64,000 nucleotides of DNA from Pseudotamlana agarivorans (GTDB lineage: Bacteria > Bacteroidota > Bacteroidia > Flavobacteriales > Flavobacteriaceae), in the NCBI RefSeq assembly GCF_018860245.1, contig NZ_JAHKPD010000018.1:1-64000 (forward strand), written 5' to 3'. Of the stretch, positions 18,866-26,198 are shown piece by piece (position 1 is the first letter of the stretch; the number at the start of each line of letters is the position of its first letter). Made by a program: the position numbers and the translations under genes. Under the pieces are notes generated by a model. The model was given only the letters and a program-made list of their open reading frames with translations, was not told the origin of the DNA and searched no databases.

Positions 18866-21031
18866 ATGATGAAGAAAATTATGAAAAGGAATTATAAGGT
18901 GCTTTTGCTTCTGTTTTTGTTGGCATTTGCGTCTTGCAGTTTTACGACAAAAAAATTCAGTAACCCAGATAAGGATAAATTACTCATTCAAATTATCACA
19001 TTTGTACTAGAACAGGGACATGTGGACCCTATTAATATAGATGATGAATTTTCAGAAAAATTATTTAACCACTACATTCAAGCGGTAGACCCTGTAAAAC
19101 GTTATTTCTATGCCTCGGATATTGAATATTTTGAAAAGTATAAATTCTTGTTAGATGAGCAGATTAAAAATAAAGAAATTACATTTTTTGATGTCGTTCA
19201 TGAACGTTTAATAGAACGTATTGCAGAAGGTGAAGCCATGTATAAAGATGTACTTTCAAAACCTTTTGATTATAGGGTAGATGAGAGCTACGAAACAGAT
19301 TATGATAAAACGACATTTGTACGTTATAAAAAGCAAATGCGTGAACGTTGGAGACAGCTATTAAAATTTTCAACCATTTCTAATTATGACGATTTACTTA
19401 AACAAGAAGAATTAGCTAAAGAGAAAGACCCTTCTTATGTAATGAAATCAAAAGACGAAATAGAAAAGGAAGCACGTGAATCAACGTTGAAATCTATTGA
19501 TATTCATTATCATGATAATATTGACGATTTAAAACGTGAAGATTATTTTGCTGTATACGTGAATTCAATTGTTGAAGAATATGATCCACATACTTACTAT
19601 TTAGCTCCTAAGAATAAGGAGGATTTCGATCAGCGTATGTCAGGTAAACTTGAAGGAATTGGAGCAAGGTTACAAAAACGTATGGATTATATCAAAATTG
19701 TTGAGTTGATTTCGGGAGGTCCAGCCTGGAGAAGTAAAAAACTTGATGTTGAAGATATTATTTTGAAGGTGAAACAGGAATATGAAGACCATGCGATTAG
19801 TATTGTTGGTATGAGAATTGGTGATGCTATCAAGTATATCAAAGGTCCAAAAGGAACTAAAGTCACATTGACAATTAAGAAAGTAGATGGCACGATTAAG
19901 GATGTTGTTATTGTAAGAGATGTTGTCGAGTTGGTTGAAACCTATGCAAAATCATCCATTGTTGAAAAGGATGGTAAAAAGTTTGGTGTAATCAACTTGC
20001 CTGCCTTTTACGTAGATTTTAAAGATTATAAAAATGTAAATGCCTCAAAAGATGTTAAACAGGAATTAGAGCGTCTTAAAAAAGATGGTATGGAAGGTCT
20101 TGTTCTGGATTTGCGTAATAACGGGGGAGGGTCTTTACCAACTGTTGTAGAGATGGCAGGTTTGTTTATTAAAGACGGGCCAATAGTGCAGGTGCGATCT
20201 TCTGGTGAAACAAAGGAAATTTTAAAGGATAAAGATAAATCGATCACCTGGGATGGCCCAATGGTGATTTTGGTTAATGAAATTTCAGCTTCAGCTTCCG
20301 AAATTATGTCGGCAGCCATGCAAGATTATAAACGTGCCATTATTATTGGTGGTAAACAAACTTATGGAAAAGGTACCGTTCAAAATGTAATAAATTTGAA
20401 CAACATGTTAAGGAATAATACAAGTGGAGATCTTGGTGCTCTAGCAGTGACAACTCAGAAATATTATAGAGTTACTGGTGGTTCTGTGCAATTAGAAGGC
20501 GTTAAAAGTGATGTTGAAGTGCCTGGTCGTTTCAGTTATATTGATGTAGGTGAAAAGGATAAAGAAAACCCATTACCTTGGGATGAAATTGATGCAGCAC
20601 CTTTTACCCCTTGGAAAAGTTATTACGATTATGATGAAACCGTAAGGAGAAGTAAAGAGCGTATGGCCCGTAACGAACAATTAAGGTTAATTGGTGAAAA
20701 TGCTAAATGGGTTAAAACTAAAATTGACGAGAGTGTTTATTCGTTGAATTATGAGGCTTATAATGCCGAGAATAAACGAAATGAAAGTGAAGCTGCTCGT
20801 TTTGATGCCATATCCGATTATCAGACAAATTTAAAATTTAGTTCAACATCTTATGAGAAATCGTTATTCACAAAAGATACGACCGATCTTAAAGAAAAGC
20901 GAGAACGCTGGCATGAAAATTTAAGTCAAGATGTTTATGTTGAAGAAGCTTTAAATGTATTAGAAGATTTACAATCAACCTATCCTCAAAAAAAAGTGGC
21001 TACAACAAATAGAGCATCAGAAAAAAAGTAG
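18866..21031 (+). CDS. prc: Tail-specific (C-terminal processing) protease, lipoprotein
   Basis: A 721-residue S41A peptidase. The N-terminus is a lipoprotein signal ending LLAFASC (C24). A helical N-terminal region is followed by a PDZ domain (about 240-345) and the protease core. The Ser/Lys dyad is visible: the middle Ser of NEISASASE (S476) and K502 in TYGKGTVQ, with spacing close to E. coli Tsp (S430/K455). The C-terminal ~170 residues are the Tsp-specific extension. It degrades periplasmic proteins with exposed non-polar C-termini. A start at the internal ATG 18881 is also possible. The ABC permease gene begins 9 bp downstream. Confidence 0.92.
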   Translation: MMKKIMKRNYKVLLLLFLLAFASCSFTTKKFSNPDKDKLLIQIITFVLEQGHVDPINIDDEFSEKLFNHYIQAVDPVKRYFYASDIEYFEKYKFLLDEQIKNKEITFFDVVHERLIERIAEGEAMYKDVLSKPFDYRVDESYETDYDKTTFVRYKKQMRERWRQLLKFSTISNYDDLLKQEELAKEKDPSYVMKSKDEIEKEARESTLKSIDIHYHDNIDDLKREDYFAVYVNSIVEEYDPHTYYLAPKNKEDFDQRMSGKLEGIGARLQKRMDYIKIVELISGGPAWRSKKLDVEDIILKVKQEYEDHAISIVGMRIGDAIKYIKGPKGTKVTLTIKKVDGTIKDVVIVRDVVELVETYAKSSIVEKDGKKFGVINLPAFYVDFKDYKNVNASKDVKQELERLKKDGMEGLVLDLRNNGGGSLPTVVEMAGLFIKDGPIVQVRSSGETKEILKDKDKSITWDGPMVILVNEISASASEIMSAAMQDYKRAIIIGGKQTYGKGTVQNVINLNNMLRNNTSGDLGALAVTTQKYYRVTGGSVQLEGVKSDVEVPGRFSYIDVGEKDKENPLPWDEIDAAPFTPWKSYYDYDETVRRSKERMARNEQLRLIGENAKWVKTKIDESVYSLNYEAYNAENKRNESEAARFDAISDYQTNLKFSSTSYEKSLFTKDTTDLKEKRERWHENLSQDVYVEEALNVLEDLQSTYPQKKVATTNRASEKK

Positions 21032-21040
21032 TTTTGTTTT

Positions 21041-22135
21041 ATGAGTCATAAATCAAAATCACTAAAGCAATTAGCGCTCCAAAAGTTTAAAAAGGACTTT
21101 TGGGGCGTATTTAGTTTATACTTTATTGGTTTAGTAGGTTTGATTTCTGTGTTTGCGTATGTGGTTGCTCCAGATAATTCTCAGCACGCTAATCAAATGC
21201 ATTTGGCAATACATTCTAAAAAGCCAGGCTTTGAAGTTACTATGCTTACTATACCTTCTCAAATTAAGGTCAAGCAAAATGTATTCGATAAAATATTCTT
21301 CGGAAAAAAAAACACGGATACTGAAATACCAATCTCAGGATTTGAAGTTGAAAACGATCATTTAGTATATAAAGAATATGCTTCGAATGGTATTGAAGGA
21401 GCCGAGAAATCAATAAAACTAAGTGCTTTTCCTAATGAGTCTCTGGGCGCATTTATTAAGGAAAGAACCTTTTTGTTTGGTACAGATAAGTACGGGCGAG
21501 ATTTGTTAAGTAGGGTTCTGGTGGGGGCGCGCATATCTTTTTTTATTGGGTTTGTAGCGGTTTTTATTTCATTGGTCATAGGGATTCTTATGGGAAGTTT
21601 AGCTGGGTACTTTGGAGGTAAAGTGGATGCTATAATTATGTGGGTGATAAACGTAACATGGTCAATTCCAACATTATTATTGGTTATCGCGATAACGTTG
21701 GCCTTAGGGAAAGGTTTTTGGCAAGTTTTTATAGCTGTAGGACTAACCATGTGGGTAGAAGTGGCTAGAGTAGTGCGGGGCCAAATAATTAGTGTCAAGG
21801 AAATGCAATATGTTACAGCGGCTAGGGCCTTGGGTTATAATGATTTCAGGATTATTACAAAGCATATCTTGCCAAACATTATGGCGCCAGTTATCGTTAT
21901 ATCCGCAGCTAATTTTGCCGCGGCAATCTTAATAGAAAGTGGTTTAAGTTTTTTAGGTATTGGTGCGCAATCACCTATGGCAAGTTGGGGTGCAATGATC
22001 AAAGATCATTATAACTATATAATTTTAGGAAAACCTTATTTAGCTATTATTCCAGGACTGTGTATTATGAGTTTAGTTATGGCATTTATGCTTATTGGAA
22101 ATGCTTTAAGAGATGCTCTTGATGTGAAAGGTTAG
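21041..22135 (+). CDS. DppC/OppC-like ABC transporter permease (no partner genes nearby)
   Basis: A 364-residue membrane protein of the peptide/nickel ABC permease family. An N-terminal helix (about 20-43) is followed by a ~100-residue extracytoplasmic insertion, then FGTDKYGRDLLSRV, a hallmark of OppC/DppC proteins, and five helices. The EAA coupling loop is recognisable in VTAARALGYNDFRII. No DppB-type permease, ATPase or binding protein is next to it, so its partners must be elsewhere. The large insertion is unusual for E. coli DppC. It sits 9 bp after the Tsp gene. Confidence 0.87.
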   Translation: MSHKSKSLKQLALQKFKKDFWGVFSLYFIGLVGLISVFAYVVAPDNSQHANQMHLAIHSKKPGFEVTMLTIPSQIKVKQNVFDKIFFGKKNTDTEIPISGFEVENDHLVYKEYASNGIEGAEKSIKLSAFPNESLGAFIKERTFLFGTDKYGRDLLSRVLVGARISFFIGFVAVFISLVIGILMGSLAGYFGGKVDAIIMWVINVTWSIPTLLLVIAITLALGKGFWQVFIAVGLTMWVEVARVVRGQIISVKEMQYVTAARALGYNDFRIITKHILPNIMAPVIVISAANFAAAILIESGLSFLGIGAQSPMASWGAMIKDHYNYIILGKPYLAIIPGLCIMSLVMAFMLIGNALRDALDVKG

Positions 22136-22145
22136 AATTTTCTTG

Positions 22146-22637
22146 CTATATCAATAATAGTCCTATCAACACTCCAGCAATTACAGAACCAATAAAAACT
22201 ACTGTGTTGTTTTTCCGATCCTTTGATACGCGTTGCTTTACTTTTTCAGGTTGATATATTTTATCATTTGCTGAGCTTTCTCTTTTTATAGTGTCATTAT
22301 ATTTGTAAAAATCTGCTCGACATCTATAACAACTGCTCCATAAATCTGGTCTGTTTTCTTCTGTTATAATGATTAAATTGGCGCTGATAGCACAGGCTTC
22401 TTTTTTTAGAATTTTGATAGCATGTTCTTCACTGCATGCCGTTGAAAATCCGGATTCCCCAAGTTTTATCTCACCTATTTTTGTTATAAGTGTGTCTTTT
22501 ATGTTAGTATTCCTTTTTATAATGACATCACAGTTTTTGTAATCGGATTTATTAACATTATAATCAGTTCTTACAATTCTATGGGAGCAGCTTGTAAAGA
22601 ATATACCAATAAATATAAAGTAGGTTATTTGCTTCAT
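22146..22637 (-). CDS. Putative lipoprotein of unknown function
   Basis: Read from the ATG at 22637, the product is 163 residues with a good lipoprotein signal (MKQITYFIFIGIFFTSC, Cys17). A longer frame from 22679 would hide this signal. The middle part has an SSCYRCRADFYKY segment with two cysteines spaced CxxC, and the C-terminus ends in a hydrophobic helix (VVFIGSVIAGVLIGLLLI), so both ends may be membrane-bound. I do not recognise the family. It converges on the permease gene with a 10-bp gap. Confidence 0.7.
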   Translation of the reverse strand: MKQITYFIFIGIFFTSCSHRIVRTDYNVNKSDYKNCDVIIKRNTNIKDTLITKIGEIKLGESGFSTACSEEHAIKILKKEACAISANLIIITEENRPDLWSSCYRCRADFYKYNDTIKRESSANDKIYQPEKVKQRVSKDRKNNTVVFIGSVIAGVLIGLLLI

Positions 22638-22720
22638 TAATGAAGTTTTAGTGCGATTTCTATATTTCTTTAAGATCAATAATTATAGTATAGGGCAATT
22701 AGTCTTTTTTTAATTTTTTT

Positions 22721-22759
22721 CCAACAACCAACAACCAACAACAATCAACCATCAATCAT
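22721..22759. repeat. Short CAACAAC-type low-complexity repeat at the end of engB
   Basis: A run of CAACCAA/CAACAAC units, preceded by T-rich sequence, overlaps the engB stop codon at 22745-22747. Its reverse complement resembles the ttggttgttgg part of the 156-bp repeat at the left edge of the window, so the two may share an origin or mechanism. Confidence 0.6.
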
Positions 22760-23350
22760 ATTCTCATTCAGGCCATCAATATATTCTAAAACGTCGTCTT
22801 TACCTGTTTCGTTGCTTGATGAGGTAATAAAATAGTTCGGCATGTCTTCCCACGTTTCTAAAACTATTTTTTTGTAATCTTCAACGTGGTTTTCAATCGC
22901 TTTTGGTTTTAGTTTATCCGCTTTTGTAAATATGATAGAAAAAGGAATACCGTTTTCGCCAAGCCACTGCATAAATTCTAAGTCGATGGGTTGAGGTGTG
23001 TGACGAATGTCTACTAGAACAAAGGCCGTAACGAGTTGTTCTCTTAATCCGAAATATTGCGTGATAAACTTTTGAAACACCTTTTTTGAACTCTTAGAAA
23101 CACGTGCATAACCGTATCCAGGTAAATCGACAAGGTGCCAGTTTTTGTTAATTAAAAAATGGTTGATAAGCTGGGTTTTCCCTGGTCTTCCTGAAGTTTT
23201 AGCTAAACTCTTTCTGCTGGTAAGCATGTTAATAAGTGAAGACTTGCCTACATTACTTCGACCTATAAATGCATATTCTGGCAGTCTGGTTTTTGGGCAT
23301 TTCTCGACATCAGAATTACTCATTACAAATTCGGCAGACTTAATTTTCAA
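22745..23350 (-). CDS. engB: Ribosome biogenesis GTPase EngB/YihA
   Basis: A 201-residue TRAFAC GTPase needed for large-subunit assembly. G1 is GRSNVGKSS (30-38), the switch II region is DLPGYGYA, and G4 is TKADK, followed by a TSS G5. Length is typical. The last codons run into a CAAC-rich low-complexity tract. It is transcribed with or near the hydrolase gene upstream, from which it is separated by 69 bp. Confidence 0.95.
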   Translation of the reverse strand: MKIKSAEFVMSNSDVEKCPKTRLPEYAFIGRSNVGKSSLINMLTSRKSLAKTSGRPGKTQLINHFLINKNWHLVDLPGYGYARVSKSSKKVFQKFITQYFGLREQLVTAFVLVDIRHTPQPIDLEFMQWLGENGIPFSIIFTKADKLKPKAIENHVEDYKKIVLETWEDMPNYFITSSSNETGKDDVLEYIDGLNENMIDG

Positions 23351-23419
23351 AACGTGCTAATTTTAGATTTCCCTGTAAGGAACTTTATTAATATTTATAA
23401 GAGTAGTCGTGTTCTATGC

Positions 23420-24184
23420 TTAAAAACCTTTTTGCTCCAACCAGGTGCTCATTATTTGGTTAAATGTTTCTGGGTGCTCCATCATGGCAGCATGCCCACA
23501 TTTGTCTATCCAAAATAACTCAGAGTTAGGTAAAAGTTCATTAAATTCTTCACCAACTTCTGGTGGAGTTACTTGGTCGTTTTTACCCCATATGATACAG
23601 GTAGGAGTTTGCATATTTGGCAGGTCTTTAGACATGTTATGTCTAATGGCGCTTTTAGCAATAGCCAAAGTTTTAATAAGCTTGTTTCTGTCGTTAACGG
23701 TTTCGAAGACTTCGTCAACAATTTCTTTAGTAGCGACTTCTGGATCGTAAAAAACGTCCTGAGCCTTCTTTTTTATTACTTCGTAATCACTACGTTTTGT
23801 GTATCCACTCCCCATGGCGCTTTCGTAAAGACCTGAGCTTCCTGTGATTATTAGTGCTTTAACTTTTTCTGGGTACATTTTTGTGTGGTATAAACCAATA
23901 TGTCCGCCAAGTGAATTCCCTAATAGGATGACGTCATCGTAACCTTTAAAAACGATAAACTCATGCAGGTAATTTGCAAAGGTTTTTACGTTTGTTTTTA
24001 GTAAAGATAATGAGTATAGTGGAAGTTCTGGAATAAGAACTTTATAACCTTTATTACTAAAAAATTCAATCACAGCTTCAAAGTTACTTAAGCCACCCAT
24101 TAATCCATGCAATAGAATAATCGGGGTGCCTTCTCCGGCTTCGATATAACTGAATTTTTCTTCTTTTTTTAAATGATGCGTCAT
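23420..24184 (-). CDS. Alpha/beta hydrolase
   Basis: A 254-residue alpha/beta-fold hydrolase without signal peptide. The oxyanion-hole HGLMGG is at 26-31, the nucleophile elbow is GNSLGG (S91), the acid is in GKNDQVTPPE, and the His in CGHAAMMEHPE. The order and spacing fit the MhpC/BioH-like group of small carboxylesterases. The substrate is not evident. It diverges from the dcw operon and has its own promoter-like sequence. Confidence 0.85.
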   Translation of the reverse strand: MTHHLKKEEKFSYIEAGEGTPIILLHGLMGGLSNFEAVIEFFSNKGYKVLIPELPLYSLSLLKTNVKTFANYLHEFIVFKGYDDVILLGNSLGGHIGLYHTKMYPEKVKALIITGSSGLYESAMGSGYTKRSDYEVIKKKAQDVFYDPEVATKEIVDEVFETVNDRNKLIKTLAIAKSAIRHNMSKDLPNMQTPTCIIWGKNDQVTPPEVGEEFNELLPNSELFWIDKCGHAAMMEHPETFNQIMSTWLEQKGF

Positions 24185-24209
24185 TAATCTAGTAGTCTAT
24201 CATTAAAAA

Positions 24210-24243
24210 CAAATATAGGTATTTCATTGATATATCCACCAAA
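24210..24243 (-). promoter_or_regulatory. Promoter of the alpha/beta hydrolase gene
   Basis: On the minus strand TATATTTG (24217-24210) matches TAnnTTTG, and a TTTG (24243-24240) lies 22 bp upstream, inside the 17-23 bp spacing described for Flavobacterium -33/-7 promoters. Confidence 0.55.
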
Positions 24244-24431
24244 ATAATTGATTTCAAGAAAATGATTTGCCTAAGAAATTGAATTAAAAAGGATTACAGT
24301 GAATTAAGATGTTAACAATAATGTGAAATAGAATATTTGAGCCTTAATAAGCTGAAATATAGTGGTTGTGGGTGTTTAATGCTCTTTATGGTGGTTTTTT
24401 TAGCAAGGTTAGTTTAGAATTTATTAACAAT

Positions 24432-24461
24432 GTGGTATAATGTGGTAATTAGTGGTATATT
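24432..24461 (+). promoter_or_regulatory. Predicted MraZ operator: three GTGGT boxes with a 10-bp period
   Basis: GTGGTA begins at 24432, 24442 and 24452, giving three direct repeats spaced exactly 10 bp apart with AT-only spacers. MraZ in other bacteria binds short GTG/TGG-type direct repeats in its own promoter (TGGGN5 units with 10-bp spacing in E. coli). The boxes lie just upstream of the -7 element, over the place the -33 contact would occupy, so repression of the dcw operon by its own first product is likely. Confidence 0.72.
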
Positions 24462-24467
24462 TTTCAA

Positions 24468-24475
24468 TATATTTG
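24468..24475 (+). promoter_or_regulatory. -7 promoter box of the dcw operon
   Basis: TATATTTG fully matches TAnnTTTG and lies 33 bp before the TTG start of mraZ. No good TTG -33 element is present at normal spacing; this area is taken by the GTGGT boxes. Confidence 0.6.
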
Positions 24476-24508
24476 ACTTTGAAACGTTTAGGATTTTAGA
24501 AAACTGCT

Positions 24509-24979
24509 TTGGACTTAATTACAGGGACATACGATTGTAAAGTTGATGCGAAAGGGCGATTAATGATGCCTGCTTCGATCAAAAAACAGCTTTCCAAAGT
24601 TTTAGAAGAAGGATTTGTATTACGTCGTTCTGTTTTTCAGCAATGTTTGGAGTTGTATCCAATGGCTGAATGGCAAGCTTTGATGCAAAAAATGAATAAG
24701 CTAAATAAGTTTAAAAAGAAGAATAACGATTTCATTAGAAGGTTTACAGCTGGGGCGAAAATGGTAGAGGTTGATGTGAACGGTCGTTTATTGATTCCAA
24801 AAGACCTTACTGTGTTTGCGAGTATTTCAAAAAATATTGTTGTAGCATCTGCAATCAATATTATTGAAATATGGGATAAAGATTTATATGAACAGGCTAT
24901 TGATGATGCGGCAATTGATTTTGCAGATTTAGCCGAGGAAGTAATGGGACAAGACGATGAAGACTATGGAATATCATAA
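24509..24979 (+). CDS. mraZ: Transcriptional regulator MraZ
   Basis: A 156-residue MraZ with two AbrB-like half-domains: the first carries YDCKVDAKGRLMMPA (about 8-22), the second VDVNGRLLIPKDL (about 88-100). The start codon is TTG: an in-frame TAG lies 12 bp upstream and the first downstream ATG would remove the conserved first strand. MraZ is a DNA-binding ring-forming regulator of the division and cell wall cluster, and GTGGT repeats lie in its own promoter region. It overlaps rsmH by 23 bp. Confidence 0.95.
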   Translation: MDLITGTYDCKVDAKGRLMMPASIKKQLSKVLEEGFVLRRSVFQQCLELYPMAEWQALMQKMNKLNKFKKKNNDFIRRFTAGAKMVEVDVNGRLLIPKDLTVFASISKNIVVASAINIIEIWDKDLYEQAIDDAAIDFADLAEEVMGQDDEDYGIS

Positions 24980-25865
24980 TCCTGTATTATTAAAGGAGTC
25001 TGTTGATGGTTTAAATGTAAAGCCAGACGGTATCTATGTAGATGTCACCTTTGGAGGTGGTGGTCATAGTAAGGAGATTTTAAGTAGGCTGAACGAAAAT
25101 GGGAAACTTTATGCTTTCGATCAAGATATTGATGCTTTAGGGAATGCACTTGATGATAGTCGTTTTACTCTAATTCATGAGAATTTTAGATTTATAAAGC
25201 GTTTTCTGAGGTTTCATGGTGTGAAAAAAGTGGATGGCATTTTAGCCGATTTTGGGGTGTCTTCGCATCAATTTGATGTGGCGGAACGCGGATTTTCAAC
25301 ACGCTTTGAAGCGGACTTGGATATGCGTATGAATCAAAATAATACGCTTTCTGCTTTTAATGTGATAAATGAGTATGAAGAAGAGCAGCTAAAAAATGTG
25401 CTTTTTCAGTATGGTGAGTTGCGTGCGGCTCCTGCAATGGCAAGGTTGGTGGTAGAATATCGCGAAAACGAAGAGCCAATTGTTACTAGTGACCAGTTAA
25501 AGAAAGTGCTTGGTAAGTTTTTGCCGCCACGTCATGCTAATAAAGTATTGGCGCAAATATATCAAGCGATTAGAATAGAGGTGAATCAAGAAATTGAGGT
25601 GCTTAAAGAGTTTTTACTGCAGACGCCGGAGTTGTTAAATGATAATGGAAGATTGAGTTTTATATCTTATCACTCGCTTGAAGATCGTTTGGTGAAGCGT
25701 TTTATTAGAAACGGGATGTTTGAAGGCGAACCAGAGCGTGATATGTTTGGTAATTTCGAAGTGCCACTAAAAAAAGTTAACGGATTAATTGTGCCTTCTA
25801 AGGAAGAGATTAAAGTGAATAATCGCGCAAGAAGTGCAAAGTTAAGATTGGCAGAGAAGAAGTAA
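24957..25865 (+). CDS. rsmH: 16S rRNA (cytosine1402-N4)-methyltransferase RsmH
   Basis: A 302-residue SAM-dependent methyltransferase modifying C1402 of 16S rRNA. The SAM-binding loop is DVTFGGGGHS (about 29-38), with GILADFGVSSHQFD and ISYHSLEDRLVKRF further on, all diagnostic of MraW/RsmH. The start at 24957 overlaps mraZ by 23 bp; the ATG at 24966 (MEYHNPVLL) is equally reasonable. The stop overlaps the ftsL start (TAATG), so translation is coupled. Confidence 0.96.
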   Translation: MKTMEYHNPVLLKESVDGLNVKPDGIYVDVTFGGGGHSKEILSRLNENGKLYAFDQDIDALGNALDDSRFTLIHENFRFIKRFLRFHGVKKVDGILADFGVSSHQFDVAERGFSTRFEADLDMRMNQNNTLSAFNVINEYEEEQLKNVLFQYGELRAAPAMARLVVEYRENEEPIVTSDQLKKVLGKFLPPRHANKVLAQIYQAIRIEVNQEIEVLKEFLLQTPELLNDNGRLSFISYHSLEDRLVKRFIRNGMFEGEPERDMFGNFEVPLKKVNGLIVPSKEEIKVNNRARSAKLRLAEKK

Positions 25866-26188
25866 TGAAGAAAAGTATTTATAGCATATTGAGGGGGACT
25901 TTTCTAGTGAGTGATGATTCGTTTAAAAATTGGCGTATCATATTGTTTGTTTCTGGATTGGCTATTGTGATGATTGCAAGTTCGCATAATGCTGATAAAA
26001 AAGTATATGAAATTGCACGGTTAAAAAATGAAGTAAAAGAAATACGGTCGCAGTTTGTAGATGGTCGTTCTAGGTTAATGCGACTTAAAATGGAGTCTCA
26101 TGTGGTTGGTGTAATGAATAAAAAAGGGTTGTGGTCTTCAGAGACGCCTCCGCAAAAAATAAAGGTATTAACAGAAGAAAAAGATTGA
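25865..26188 (+). CDS. ftsL: FtsL-like cell division protein
   Basis: A 107-residue bitopic protein: a ~24-residue cytoplasmic N-terminus, one transmembrane helix (about 24-41), then a helical, heptad-like periplasmic stretch (about 45-85). Sequence identity to characterised FtsL is low, as usual, but size, topology and position between rsmH and ftsI are diagnostic. FtsL forms a coiled-coil subcomplex with FtsB/DivIC and FtsQ that activates FtsWI. Its ATG shares one base with the rsmH stop. Confidence 0.88.
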   Translation: MKKSIYSILRGTFLVSDDSFKNWRIILFVSGLAIVMIASSHNADKKVYEIARLKNEVKEIRSQFVDGRSRLMRLKMESHVVGVMNKKGLWSSETPPQKIKVLTEEKD

Positions 26189-26198
26189 TAAAAACAAA

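Larger units (their letters stand above)
24185..24508. other. Divergent regulatory region upstream of the dcw operon
   Basis: 324 bp between the hydrolase and mraZ. It contains a minus-strand promoter near the hydrolase, at least six GTGG[TG] motifs between 24362 and 24456, and a plus-strand -7 box, all on an AT-rich background. No coding sequence was seen. Confidence 0.7.

Noticed and set aside
21358-21798. 146-codon minus-strand frame opposite the ABC permease
   Set aside because: Antisense shadow; the plus-strand frame has family motifs throughout.
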